From contig NZ_HG424448.1 in NCBI RefSeq assembly GCF_000336385.2, positions 1 through 64,000 on the forward strand: DNA of 64,000 nucleotides. The letters are read 5' to 3'. The notes beneath the pieces were generated by a model. That model was not told the origin of the DNA, did not search any database, and worked only from the letters and a program-made list of their open reading frames with translations. Made by a program: the position numbers and the translations under genes. Below are positions 9,360 to 17,781 of the stretch, in pieces; position 1 is the first letter of the stretch; every line of letters starts with the position of its first letter. Source of the DNA: Lysobacter antibioticus HS124 (GTDB lineage: Bacteria; Pseudomonadota; Gammaproteobacteria; Xanthomonadales; Xanthomonadaceae).

Positions 9360-10070
9360 TTATCGCCGTTGCGCGCCCCGGGTCGAGCCACGCTGCGCGC
9401 GCGGAATCAAACCGCCGCTGCCCTGCCAACGCAGCACTTGCAGCCGCGCCGGCGGAATCGCCGCGTGCACGCGCTTGGTCAGGCTCAGCGCGACCCCGGC
9501 GCGGAACACGTCGGCCGCGGCCACCCCGGCGTCGCCGTGCGCGACCCGCCAGCGCGGCCCCAGCCATTGCAGGCTGACCGAATCGGCGGCGAAGCCGGAC
9601 ACGCGCAGCATCGCCTGCCAGTGGCCGGCATCGCGCGCGGCCAGGCCGCTGCGCGCCCAGCGCAGACGGTACGGGCTCCAGGGGTTCAGGGTCGCCAGCC
9701 ACAGTCGCCCGCCGGGGGCCAGGATGCGCGCGCATTCGCTCAGCAGCGGCCGCGGGTCGACCCCGTCGTCGAACACGTGCTGCAGCAGGACCGCGCCGAA
9801 GGCCTCGCTGGCCAGGGGCAGCGGCAGGCGGCAGCGGACCGCGCCGTCGAAACCGAGCCGGCTGCGGCGCAGGACCACCCCGCGCCCGCGCGGCGGCGAA
9901 GCCGCGGGCAGTCCGAACCAGGCCCAGGGCAAGGCCGGACTGGCCGCCAGGACCCGGCTCATCGCCGCCGCCTCGACCTCGAGCAGCCCCTGACCGGCGA
10001 CCTCGCCGAACCAGTGCAGGGCGCTGGCGGAGTCGGTCTCGGGTTGACGGCCGTGGGACAGGGCGGGCAT
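9360..10070 (-). CDS. SAM-dependent methyltransferase, YafS-like
   Basis: 236 aa class I methyltransferase domain. The C-terminal half is clearest: [19 protein letters not shown], then [21 protein letters not shown], a pattern of YafS/methyltransf_11 proteins; motif I is degenerate, with no clear GxGxG in the N-terminal half. It occupies the yafS position between gloB (divergent) and rnhA, as in E. coli, which supports orthology. The substrate is unknown. It ends 31 bases before the rnhA start and is probably co-transcribed with it. Confidence 0.8.
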   Translation of the reverse strand: MPALSHGRQPETDSASALHWFGEVAGQGLLEVEAAAMSRVLAASPALPWAWFGLPAASPPRGRGVVLRRSRLGFDGAVRCRLPLPLASEAFGAVLLQHVFDDGVDPRPLLSECARILAPGGRLWLATLNPWSPYRLRWARSGLAARDAGHWQAMLRVSGFAADSVSLQWLGPRWRVAHGDAGVAAADVFRAGVALSLTKRVHAAIPPARLQVLRWQGSGGLIPRAQRGSTRGAQRR

Positions 10071-10369
10071 GTTCGCGTCTCGCAGGGACGGGGCGGAGCC
10101 GGCGGGGAAGCGCCGCTGCGCCGGAGGCGGCTTCCGGACGGAACCGGGGCGCCGCCAGGGTCGCAGATCGCCGTGACACTACCGCCGGCGGCGGAACCGT
10201 CGGCGACAGCGCGCCGCCTGTCCCGCAAACCCGACCCGGCGACCGGCCCAGGCCGTTCCCGGACCGCGGCGACCGCTACGCCCGGACTGTGCGCCTCCCG
10301 CGCCGGCCAGGCAAGCCGAGCCCCAGCCCCGCCGGCGATCCGGCGCCGGCGTTCGCCAGGAGACCGACG

Positions 10370-11158
10370 ATGCGGCTGCTCGCCCTGCCCGCCCTCAGCG
10401 ACAACTACATCTGGGCCCTGTGCGGCAGCGACGACGAGACCGCGCTGATCGTCGACCCGGGCGACGCCGCGCCGGTGCTGGCCGCGGCCGCGAACGGCCT
10501 GCGCCCGGTCGGAATCTTGCTGACCCACCACCACAACGACCACATCGGCGGCACCGCCGCGCTGCGCGAGCGCTGGCCGGGTCTGCCGGTATTCGCCCCC
10601 GACGATGAGCGCATCGGCGACGCCACGGTGCGGGTCGACGACGGCATCCGGGTGCATGTCGCCGGCTGGACCTTGCAGGTCCTGGCGGTACCGGGCCATA
10701 CCCGCAGCCACGTGGCTTATTACCTGGATCGCAGCGGCAACGGCGGCCAACGCCTGCTGTTCAGCGGCGACACCTTGTTCAGCCTGGGCTGCGGCCGGCT
10801 GTTCGAAGGTACCGCCGCACAGATGCTGAGCTCGCTGACCCGGCTGGCGGCCCTGCCGGACGACACCCGGGTCTGCTGCGGACACGAATACACCCTGGCC
10901 AACGGCGCTTTCGCGCGCGTGGTCGAACCCGACAATCCGGCGCTGTCGCGCCGCATCGAACAGGCCCAGAGCATGCGCAACGCCGGACGTCCCTCGGTTC
11001 CCAGTTCGCTCGGCGAGGAACGCGCGACCAACCCCTTCCTGCGCAGCCGCGAGGCTTCCGTGCTGCGCAGCCTGACCGCCCGCCTGGGCCGCGCGCCGGC
11101 CGACGAGGTCGAAGCCTTCGCCGAGCTGCGGCGTTGGAAAGACGGGTTCCAGGCGTGA
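10370..11158 (+). CDS. gloB: Hydroxyacylglutathione hydrolase (glyoxalase II)
   Basis: 262 aa enzyme that hydrolyses S-lactoylglutathione to lactate and glutathione, finishing methylglyoxal detoxification. The binuclear metal motif THHHNDHIGG has His53, His55, Asp57 and His58; further ligands are in VPGHTRSHVAYY and FSGDTLFSLGCGR, and the glutathione-side GHEYTLANGAFA is present. The C-terminal domain NPFLRSREASVLRSL is characteristic. The ATG at 10370 is preceded by AGGAGA. Its stop overlaps the GTG of the downstream transglycosylase gene. Confidence 0.97.
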   Translation: MRLLALPALSDNYIWALCGSDDETALIVDPGDAAPVLAAAANGLRPVGILLTHHHNDHIGGTAALRERWPGLPVFAPDDERIGDATVRVDDGIRVHVAGWTLQVLAVPGHTRSHVAYYLDRSGNGGQRLLFSGDTLFSLGCGRLFEGTAAQMLSSLTRLAALPDDTRVCCGHEYTLANGAFARVVEPDNPALSRRIEQAQSMRNAGRPSVPSSLGEERATNPFLRSREASVLRSLTARLGRAPADEVEAFAELRRWKDGFQA

Positions 11159-12405
11159 ACGCCGTCGCTGCGCGCGGCGCTCGCCGCCGGCTGCTGGGCG
11201 CGGCCCTGGCCTGCTCGCTCGGCCTGGGCGGTGCCACCGCGGCCTTCGCCGAACCGCCTGCGACCGCCAAGCCCGCGACCGCCGTCGACGAGCCCGCAGC
11301 CGCGACCCGCAACGGCCGCGAGATCTATCGCCGCTTCCGCGAAGGGTTGGCCGACCCGAGCTGCGAACCCGGAGCCAGCAGCCGCTGGCGCCAGCATTTC
11401 GCCACTGCGCCCAAGCGCCTGGCCGCCTCCGACGACGACCTGCTGCCGCTGTTCGGCTACGTGGTCGACGCCCTGCGCGAGGCCGGCCTGCCGACCGAGT
11501 ACGCGCTGATTCCGTTCGTCGAAAGCGGCTACCGCCCCGGCGCGCGCAGCGCCGCCGGCCCGGCCGGGCTGTGGCAGATGATCGCGATGACCGCGCGCAA
11601 CCACCGCGTGCCGATGCGCGAGGGCTACGACGGCCGCCTGTCGCCGGTCGAATCGACCCGCGCCGCGGTGCGCTACCTCAAGACCCTGCATGGCATGTTC
11701 GGCGGCGACTGGCGGCTGACGGTGATGGCCTACAACGCCGGCGAATACCGCGTGCTCAATGCGGTCAAGCGCGCCGGCACGCCGATCGCCCAGACCCGTC
11801 ACGACCGCCTCAGCGGCCTGTCCGACATCACCACGTCCTACGTGCGCAAGCTGCACGCCCTGTCTTGCCTGATGGAACAAGCCGACGACCGCGACGAGTG
11901 GCTGGCCGCGCTGGACCGGCCGGTGCCGCGACTGGATGCGGTGGAGGTGCCCTCCGACGTCGACAGCATCGGCGAGTGGGCCGCGCGCACCGGCCAGAAC
12001 GCCGCGCAGTTGCTGCGCCTGAACCCGGCCTTCCGCGACGGCCGCATCGCCCGTGCCGGCGGCAAGCGCGCGCCGCTGCTGGCGGTGGCGGCGCCGGCGG
12101 TCGGCACGCCGGGGCCGGTCGCGGCCGACCTCGCGGTCGTCGAGGGCGCCCTGTCATCGGGCCCGGCCGTCGCGGCCGAAACCGCGCGCACCGAGGCGTC
12201 GGTCGACGAAGACGTCGCCGCGCCGCGCGAGCCCAAGGCCCCGCGCCGCCACACCGTCGGCCGCGGCGACAACGCCTGGAGCATCGCCAAGCGCTACCGC
12301 ATCCGCGTCGCCGACCTGCTGCAGCGCAACGGCCTGACCGCCAAGGCCGTGCTCAAGCCCGGCCAGGCGCTGCTGATCGACGCCCCCGGGCGCACGCAGG
12401 ACTGA
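11155..12405 (+). CDS. Membrane-bound lytic murein transglycosylase, MltD-like, with LysM
   Basis: 416 aa exported enzyme cutting the glycan strand of peptidoglycan. Signal peptide: Arg-rich N-terminus, then LLGAALACSLGLGGATAAFA (cleavage after about residue 32; no clear lipobox). The SLT domain spans about 95-230: catalytic Glu123 in IPFVESGYRPGARS, then GPAGLWQMI and VMAYNAGEYRV. One C-terminal LysM (about 370-412), HTVGRGDNAWSIAKRY, binds glycan; E. coli MltD has two. The GTG start overlaps the gloB stop (GTGA), implying coupling. An unconserved Ala/Pro linker (about 300-365) joins the domains. Confidence 0.93.
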   Translation: MNAVAARGARRRLLGAALACSLGLGGATAAFAEPPATAKPATAVDEPAAATRNGREIYRRFREGLADPSCEPGASSRWRQHFATAPKRLAASDDDLLPLFGYVVDALREAGLPTEYALIPFVESGYRPGARSAAGPAGLWQMIAMTARNHRVPMREGYDGRLSPVESTRAAVRYLKTLHGMFGGDWRLTVMAYNAGEYRVLNAVKRAGTPIAQTRHDRLSGLSDITTSYVRKLHALSCLMEQADDRDEWLAALDRPVPRLDAVEVPSDVDSIGEWAARTGQNAAQLLRLNPAFRDGRIARAGGKRAPLLAVAAPAVGTPGPVAADLAVVEGALSSGPAVAAETARTEASVDEDVAAPREPKAPRRHTVGRGDNAWSIAKRYRIRVADLLQRNGLTAKAVLKPGQALLIDAPGRTQD

Positions 12406-12462
12406 ATCCGCATCGCGGCAAGGCGGCGTGCGCCTGTGCGCCTGCTCCGCGTCCCAACGCAA

Positions 12463-12486
12463 GCAGCCCGGCCAAAGCCGGGCTGC
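12463..12486. terminator. Hairpin between convergent mltD-like and nhaC-like genes
   Basis: Perfect 10-bp stem GCAGCCCGGC-CAAA-GCCGGGCTGC between the two convergent genes. No T-run on either strand, so termination efficiency is uncertain. Confidence 0.5.
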
Positions 12487-12528
12487 ATCGCGGACAAATC
12501 GGGCCGATCGTCCTGCGTGTCGCTGGGT

Positions 12529-13872
12529 TCAGCCCACCGCCGCCTCGGCCGTGCGCTTGCGCGAAGGCCACAGCATAGCGACCAGGGTGATGCCGCCGAG
12601 CAGCCAGCTGTAGTGGACGTTGCCGACCAGTTGCAGCGGCGAGACCTTGCTCAAGGACGCGGCGAGCAGGATCTGCGCGCCGTAGGGCAGCACGCCCTGG
12701 GTCACGCAGGCGAAGATGTCGAGCACGCTGGCCGCGCGCGCCGGCGGCACGCCGTGCTGCTGGGCGACATCGCGGGCCAGGCCGCCGCTGATCAGGATCG
12801 CGACCGTGTTGTTGGCGGTGAACACGTCGGTGGTCGCCGACAGCGCGGCGATGCTGATTTCGCCGGCGCGGCGGCTGCGGTGGCCGCGGGCGAACTTGCC
12901 GATCGTCTGCGCCAGCCAGGCCAGCCCGCCGGCGGCCTTCATCAGCGCGCCCAGGCCGCCGACCAGCAACGACAGCAGGGTGATCTCGACCATGCTCTCG
13001 AAGCCGTCCCAGATGTGGCTGGTGTAGGCGGCGAAGCCGAAGTCCTCGGCGAAGAACACGCCGAACAGGCCGGCCACGACCAACCCCAGGCTGAGCACGA
13101 TGATCACGTCGATGCCGGCGATGGCCAGGCCGAGCACGATCAGGTAGGGCAGGATCAACCAGGGCGAGACCGGATCGGGCGTGTCGACCGGCGCGGTCTC
13201 GCCGAGGAAGCCGAGCAGCACCAGGGTGGCCAGCGCCGCCGGCAGCGCCAGCTTGAAGTTCTCGCGGAACTTCTCGCGCATGGTGCAGCCCTGGGTGCGG
13301 CTGGCGACGATCGCGGTGTCGGAGATCACCGACAGGTTGTCGCCGAAGGTGGCGCCGCCGATCACCGCGCCCAGCACCAGCGCGCGGTCCAGGCCGGAAG
13401 CGTCGGACACGCCCAGCGCGATCGGCGCGACCGCGGCGATGGTGCCCATCGAGGTGCCCAGCGACATCGAGATGAAGCCGGCGACCACGAACAGCGCCGG
13501 CAGCAGCAACGCCGGGTGTACGTTGCCGACGCCCAGCGCCACGATGGCGTCGACCGCGCCGATCGCCTTGGACACTTCGACGAAGCCGCCGGCGAGCAGG
13601 AAGATCAGGCACATCAGCACCACGTTGTGGTCGCCCATGCCCTGCAGCAGGGTCTCCAGCGGCTTGATCCCGCGCCGCCAGGCGATGAACGCGGCCAGCG
13701 CCAGCGCCGGCAGGATCGCCACCGGCGCATGCAGCTGGTAGAAGCCCATCGCATCGCCGTGCGCGGTGAAGTACAGCCCGGCGCCGAAGAACAGGGCCAG
13801 GAACACCAGCAGCGGGCTCAGCGCCAGCGCGCTCGGGGACAACGGCGCGCCAGGGCGGGACGATTCATTCAT
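12529..13872 (-). CDS. Na+/H+ antiporter, NhaC family
   Basis: 447 aa inner-membrane protein with about 11-12 hydrophobic segments. Family signs: SMSLGTSMGTIAAVAPIALG, GAVIGGATFGDNLSVISDTA (two halves about residues 140-195) with the conserved Asp of GDNLS and SDTA, and a second repeat TTDVFTANNTVAILISGG. It should exchange Na+ (or an organic cation/amino acid) for protons; substrate choice within NhaC-like carriers is not predictable here. It stands alone, convergent with the transglycosylase gene. Confidence 0.88.
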   Translation of the reverse strand: MNESSRPGAPLSPSALALSPLLVFLALFFGAGLYFTAHGDAMGFYQLHAPVAILPALALAAFIAWRRGIKPLETLLQGMGDHNVVLMCLIFLLAGGFVEVSKAIGAVDAIVALGVGNVHPALLLPALFVVAGFISMSLGTSMGTIAAVAPIALGVSDASGLDRALVLGAVIGGATFGDNLSVISDTAIVASRTQGCTMREKFRENFKLALPAALATLVLLGFLGETAPVDTPDPVSPWLILPYLIVLGLAIAGIDVIIVLSLGLVVAGLFGVFFAEDFGFAAYTSHIWDGFESMVEITLLSLLVGGLGALMKAAGGLAWLAQTIGKFARGHRSRRAGEISIAALSATTDVFTANNTVAILISGGLARDVAQQHGVPPARAASVLDIFACVTQGVLPYGAQILLAASLSKVSPLQLVGNVHYSWLLGGITLVAMLWPSRKRTAEAAVG

Positions 13873-13952
13873 CGCTTCATCCGAATGGATTAGAAAACTT
13901 GGCGATTTTGCAGCGCAGCATCACGGATGTCGAGTGCTGGGGGTGGAAAGCT

Positions 13953-14001
13953 GGGATTCGGGATTCGGGATTCGGGATTCGGGATTCGGAATTCGGGATT
14001 C
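13953..14001. repeat. Seven tandem copies of GGGATTC
   Basis: A 49-base array of the heptamer GGGATTC; the sixth unit is GGAATTC. It lies in the 478-base gap between the antiporter gene and the first 4-Cys peptide gene. A second seven-copy array is at 31506-31554. Confidence 0.95.
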
Positions 14002-14083
14002 GGGGGCGGGCCGAGGCTGGGGATATTCGTTGCCGGCGGAGCCGGCGGCTGGGTCTGCCGCGCTTGATCCGCCCTCGCCCCAA

Positions 14084-14245
14084 TCCTTTTCCGCAAGCGG
14101 GAGAGGGAGCGCTACGCGGCTATGTTGCCCCCTTCCCCCTCCCATCCTCCCCCTTTCCCTTCCACCTATCCCCTCTCCTCCTTCCCGGCCGCTCTTCCCT
14201 CCTCCCGCTTGCGGGAGAAGGGGCCCGCAGGGGGATGAGGGCAGC
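14084..14245. repeat. GC/pyrimidine-rich intergenic repeat region
   Basis: Contains two inverted-repeat units built on the same core: TTTTCCGCAAGCGGGAGAGGG (first 20 bases from about 14088) and TCCCGCTTGCGGGAGAAGG (about 14204-14222), separated by a long C/T-rich tract at 14128-14200. This style of filler is common between Xanthomonadaceae genes. I see no coding gene between 13873 and 14350. Confidence 0.5.
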
Positions 14246-14249
14246 GCAC

Positions 14250-14281
14250 CAACGAAAACGGGGCGCCCGCAGGCGCCCCGT
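14250..14281 (-). terminator. Terminator downstream of first 4-Cys peptide gene
   Basis: ACGGGGCGCC-TGCG-GGCGCCCCGT read on the minus strand, followed by TTTTCG. It lies about 70 bases beyond the peptide gene stop. Confidence 0.75.
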
Positions 14282-14350
14282 CGATAACGCGATGGCCGGC
14301 CGGCGCGAGGCCGTCGTCCACTGGACGGCCCACGGCGGCGCCACGCCCGC

Positions 14351-14587
14351 TCAGATCACGATGATGCAGCGGCCGTAGCGGTCGCAGATCGCATAGGTCT
14401 GCCACACGCCTTCGTCGCACAGGTAAATCCGCGAGCTGCCGTCGTGCGCACGCTCCGTCACCCGCTGCCCCTGGTTGGCGGCCGTGCAGGTGCCCGGCGC
14501 CGGGATCGCGGCGACGGTGCCGGCGGCGCTCATCAACACGATCGCCGCGAACGCGATCGCCCTGCCCTTCATCTTCCTGATCTTCAT
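14351..14587 (-). CDS. Small secreted 4-Cys peptide, copy A
   Basis: 78 aa. Basic start MKIRKMKGRA, then a hydrophobic stretch (11-28) ending AAGTVAA, a typical Sec signal. The mature part of about 50 residues has four Cys (34, 57, 68, 74) and the motif RIYLCDEGVWQTYAICD. It is a close paralogue of the gene 119 bases upstream on the same strand; signal regions are almost identical. No known domain is recognised. The ATG at 14587 is used because both paralogues begin there; upstream in-frame codons are not shared. Confidence 0.8.
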   Translation of the reverse strand: MKIRKMKGRAIAFAAIVLMSAAGTVAAIPAPGTCTAANQGQRVTERAHDGSSRIYLCDEGVWQTYAICDRYGRCIIVI

Positions 14588-14706
14588 GGATGCCTCAATG
14601 CATGCAAGGTGCCGCCGGGACAACGCGCGCGATGCGGCGCCATAGGCGCGCATCGGCGGCGCGGCCGGCAGTCGGCGGCGTCCTGCCGGACTCATGCCGG
14701 GATCGA

Positions 14707-14940
14707 TCAGATCACGATGGTGCAACCGCGGTAATCGCAGATCGCGTACAGCAGCCACACCCCGTCCTCGCATTGGTAGATGCGCGAGGTGCCGTTGGGT
14801 CCGTATTCCTTGATCCGCTGCCCCTGGTTTTCCGCGGTGCAGGTACCGCGCGGCGGAATCGCCGCGACGGTGCCGGCGGCGCCGATCAACGCGATCGCCG
14901 CGAATGCGATCGCCTTCCCCTTCATCTTCCTGATCTTCAT
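14707..14940 (-). CDS. Small secreted 4-Cys peptide, copy B
   Basis: 77 aa paralogue of copy A. Starts MKIRKMKGKA, with a signal peptide ending AAGTVAA; four Cys (34, 57, 68, 73) and RIYQCEDGVWLLYAICD. Differences from copy A cluster between residues 30 and 55, while the signal and the Cys-containing end are conserved, as in a tandem duplication that has begun to diverge. Probably periplasmic or secreted with two disulfides. Function unknown. Confidence 0.8.
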   Translation of the reverse strand: MKIRKMKGKAIAFAAIALIGAAGTVAAIPPRGTCTAENQGQRIKEYGPNGTSRIYQCEDGVWLLYAICDYRGCTIVI

Positions 14941-15112
14941 GACGTTCCTCGATGCGAACCTGACCGCCGGTATGCGGGGCCGCCGCCGCTCCCCAGCGGT
15001 GGCGGACATCGATGCGCGCGCGGCCCCCTTCGGGCAGGCGACGGCGTCCTGCCGGAATTCTCGCCGCAGGAGCCTAGCGCCGCGCGCCGCGTGCAAGCGT
15101 GCGGTGCGCCGC

Positions 15113-15142
15113 AAAACGAACGGGGCGCCCGAAGGCGCCCCG
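15113..15142 (-). terminator. Terminator of NAD-isocitrate dehydrogenase gene
   Basis: CGGGGCGCC-TTCG-GGCGCCCCG read on the minus strand, followed by TTCGTTTTGC, 27 bases after the stop codon. Confidence 0.8.
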
Positions 15143-15168
15143 TCGTCGATCGATCGCAGCGGTATCGC

Positions 15169-16182
15169 TCAGGCCGTGGCGCGGCTGGCGATGGCCTTGG
15201 CGAACGACATCGTGTTGCCTTCGCCGCCCAGGTCCGGGGTCAGCGAATCCTTGGCTTCCAGGGTGGCGACGATGGCTTCGCGCAGCTTGGTCGCCTTTTC
15301 CGGCTGGCCCAGGTGGTCGAGCATCTGCGCCGCGCCGAGCAGCAGCGCGCAGGGGTTGGCGATGCCCTTGCCGGCGATGTCCGGAGCCGAGCCGTGCACG
15401 GCTTCGAAGATCGCCGCGTCGGTGCCGATGTTGGCGCCCGGGGCCAGGCCCAGGCCGCCGACCAGACCGGCGCACAGGTCGGAGATGATGTCGCCGAACA
15501 GGTTGGTGGTGACGATGATGTCGAACTGCTCCGGACGCATCACCAGCTGCATGCAGGTGTTGTCCACGATCATCTCGTTGCACTGGATGTCCGGGTACTG
15601 CTGCGCCACTTCGCGCGCGGTCTTCAGGAACAGGCCCGAGGTCGACTTCAGGATGTTGGCCTTGTGCACCACGGTGACCTTCTTGCGGCCGGTCTTGCGG
15701 GCCAGGTCGAAGGCGTAGCGGACGATGCGCTCGGAGCCGCGGCGGGTGATCTTCTGGGTCAGCATCGCCGTCTCGCCGTCTTCCGACAGCGACTGGCCTT
15801 CGCCGATGTACGCGCCTTCGGTGTTCTCGCGCACGGTGATCAGGTCCACGCCCGAGGGGAAGCGCGACTTGGTGTTCGGGAACGACTTGGCCGGACGCAC
15901 GTTGGCGTACAGGTCGAAGCGCTTGCGCAGTTCGACGTTGATCGAGCTGAAGCCTTCGCCGACCGGGGTGGTCAGCGGGCTCTTCAGCGCGATGCGGTGG
16001 GTGCGGATCGAGTCCAGGGTCGCCTGCGGCAGCAGTTCGCCGTGCTTTTCCAGCGCGACCAGGCCGGCGTCGGCGAACTCGTAGGACAGGCCGACGTTCA
16101 TCGCGTCGAGCACGTGCAAAGTCGCGTCCATGATCTCCGGGCCGATGCCGTCGCCACGGATGACCGTAATCGTTTGCGTCAT
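15169..16182 (-). CDS. NAD-dependent isocitrate dehydrogenase
   Basis: 337 aa decarboxylating dehydrogenase of the isocitrate/isopropylmalate family, TCA-cycle step to 2-oxoglutarate. Motifs: TVIRGDGIGPEIMDA, the substrate loop INVELRKRFDLYANVRPAKS, ITVRENTEGAYIGEG, the metal-binding FDIIVTTNLFGDIISDLCAG and EAVHGSAPDIAGKGIANP. The short size and monocistronic setting match the NAD-type enzyme of Xanthomonadaceae rather than the 416-aa NADP-type Icd. Homoisocitrate or isopropylmalate dehydrogenase are alternatives by family, but no leucine or lysine genes are near. Confidence 0.88.
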   Translation of the reverse strand: MTQTITVIRGDGIGPEIMDATLHVLDAMNVGLSYEFADAGLVALEKHGELLPQATLDSIRTHRIALKSPLTTPVGEGFSSINVELRKRFDLYANVRPAKSFPNTKSRFPSGVDLITVRENTEGAYIGEGQSLSEDGETAMLTQKITRRGSERIVRYAFDLARKTGRKKVTVVHKANILKSTSGLFLKTAREVAQQYPDIQCNEMIVDNTCMQLVMRPEQFDIIVTTNLFGDIISDLCAGLVGGLGLAPGANIGTDAAIFEAVHGSAPDIAGKGIANPCALLLGAAQMLDHLGQPEKATKLREAIVATLEAKDSLTPDLGGEGNTMSFAKAIASRATA

Positions 16183-16495
16183 GAGAGCAGTTCTTCCAGC
16201 GGTAGGGCGCGCGGCGCTGTGGCGCGGCGCACGAAACGAAAGTGTTAACCGCACAATTATGCCGGAAGCGGCCCCGCCCTGCATTCGCGGCCGTACTGGA
16301 CCCAGGCCGGATGGCCCCGTGCCGGGTCCAGCGGACCGATTCGGCCAAGCCGGGCGTTCCCGGGGCTCGCGCTCCGGGGTGGGGGCGGCGTCCCACAGGG
16401 ATTCCCTCCGGTCACAAGCCGCGACCGCGCTGGCGCGACGGCCGGCGCAGGCGGCCGCCCTGCGGCACGGCGCCAGTCTCGCGCCCCCTCAAGAC

Positions 16496-16538
16496 ACGAA
16501 AGCCCGGTCCCGCCGTCGCGAAACGGAGGCACCGGGCT
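16496..16538 (-). terminator. Terminator of AhpD-like gene
   Basis: Inverted repeat AGCCCGGT...ACCGGGCT; read on the minus strand it ends in GGGCTTTCGT. It lies about 55 bases beyond the AhpD-like stop codon. Confidence 0.55.
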
Positions 16539-16542
16539 CCGG

Positions 16543-16566
16543 GGTCGCGGCTCACGCCGCTCCTAC
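16543..16566 (-). repeat. REP unit (GTAGGAGCGGCGTGAGCCGC family)
   Basis: Imperfect palindrome; the plus strand reads GGTCGCGGCTCACGCCGCTC then CTAC. One of at least seven copies in the window. It sits in the 411-base gap 16183-16593, which otherwise shows no gene. Confidence 0.85.
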
Positions 16567-16593
16567 AGAGGGCTTGCGCCGCGCTGAGTAGAC

Positions 16594-17007
16594 TCAGCCG
16601 TGGTCGTGGCCGGCCGGGGCCTGGGCCTCGCCCTGTTCGAGCTGGTCGAGGAAGTCGACCGCGCGACGCAGGTGCGGGATCACGATCGAGCCGCCGACCA
16701 CCAGGCCGACCGAGAAGGTCTCGAACATCTCATCGCGGTTGACGCCCGCCTCCTTGCACTGGGCGACGTGGTAGCTGATGCAGTCGTCGCAGCGCAGCAC
16801 CAGCGACGCCACCAAGCCCAGCAGTTCCTTGGTCTTCACGTCCAGCGCGCCGGCCTGGTAGGTCTGGGTGTCGAGGGCGAAGAAACGGCGTACGACCTGG
16901 TTGGGTTCGGCCAGGATGCGCTCGTTCATGCGCTTGCGGAACGCGGTGAATTCGGCGACGCGGTCTTTTTGCGACGAGGCGCCGTCGTCGGCGGGGGAAT
17001 GGCTCAC
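16594..17007 (-). CDS. Carboxymuconolactone decarboxylase/AhpD-like protein
   Basis: 137 aa all-helical protein of the AhpD-like superfamily. The redox motif CDDC (Cys73, Cys76) with His80 in LRCDDCISYHVAQC matches AhpD-type alkylhydroperoxidases; VKTKELLGLVASLVLR precedes it. It ends in a His/Asp-rich tail. The GTG at 17007 gives the normal length. The glutaredoxin gene lies 165 bases upstream on the same strand, in keeping with a thiol-redox role, but the substrate is unknown. Confidence 0.87.
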   Translation of the reverse strand: MSHSPADDGASSQKDRVAEFTAFRKRMNERILAEPNQVVRRFFALDTQTYQAGALDVKTKELLGLVASLVLRCDDCISYHVAQCKEAGVNRDEMFETFSVGLVVGGSIVIPHLRRAVDFLDQLEQGEAQAPAGHDHG

Positions 17008-17172
17008 GCGAGGTCCTTGGATTGGAGAGGCTACGGAGGGAGGAGCGGCGCGCGGAGGATGCGTTTGCGCGCTTGCCGTCCTTGGCGCGGCTTGCCCGGC
17101 CGCGGATCGGGCCCGGTCCGTCCCTGGCCGGTCGTTCGCGGGCACAGGCGGCGCTGCCGCCCGGGCGCCCGC

Positions 17173-17448
17173 TCAGCCGGCCAGCAACGGCTCCAGGCCG
17201 CCGGCGCGGTGCAGCGCGATCATGTCGTCGTAACCGCCGACGTGGGTCTGGCCGATGAAGATCTGCGGCACGCTGGTGCGCTGGGTGCGCGCGATCATCT
17301 TCTCGCGCTCGCCCGGTTCCAGATCGATCCGGACCTCGGTCCACTGCTGGCCCTTGCTCTTGAGGAAGTTCTTGGCGGCGACGCAGTACGGGCAGATCGC
17401 GGTGGTGTAGATGACGATCTCGGGCGTCGTGGGGGCGGTGTCGGTCAA
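17173..17448 (-). CDS. grxC: Glutaredoxin 3
   Basis: 91 aa dithiol glutaredoxin. Active site CPYC (Cys19, Cys22) in YTTAICPYCVAAKNFLK; glutathione-binding TSVPQIFIG with the cis-Pro and GGYDDMIALH follow. It reduces disulfides and glutathione mixed disulfides in the cytoplasm. ATG at 17448 with AGGAGAA directly upstream. Confidence 0.96.
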   Translation of the reverse strand: MTDTAPTTPEIVIYTTAICPYCVAAKNFLKSKGQQWTEVRIDLEPGEREKMIARTQRTSVPQIFIGQTHVGGYDDMIALHRAGGLEPLLAG

Positions 17449-17781
17449 AACGGTTCTCCTGCCTGAACTCTGGGATGCGATTGCGGTCGGAATATGGGCG
17501 TAGCGTCGATAAGTTTAAAGTTCGCCGGCGGAACGCACTCCACCGGCATTCGATACGCCGGCGTCCGGAACAGGGCCCGGCGCGGCCGCGAGCCGCGCCG
17601 GCCGCCGCCCGGACGTCGACGCCACGATGCCGACGCCGCGGAAATGAATGCACCGACAGTTAACGACGTATTCACGCCGCCCGCCGATCCGGGCGGCATC
17701 CTGCCATGCATCCGCCGCGCGCGCGCGAAACCGCGCCGCCGCGCCCAGCCGACCGGCTCCGCCGGCCCGAGGACCCACCGC

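Noticed and set aside
13953-14001. CRISPR-like array
   Set aside because: Uniform 7-base tandem units without spacers; the same holds for 31506-31554. No cas genes in the window.
13877-14145. Short frames reading repeated NPESRIP residues
   Set aside because: They are translations of the GGGATTC heptamer array (and again at 31.5 kb), not genes.
15169-16182. 3-isopropylmalate dehydrogenase LeuB
   Set aside because: Same superfamily, but the loop INVELRKRFDLYANVRPAKS and absence of leu genes fit NAD-isocitrate dehydrogenase better.
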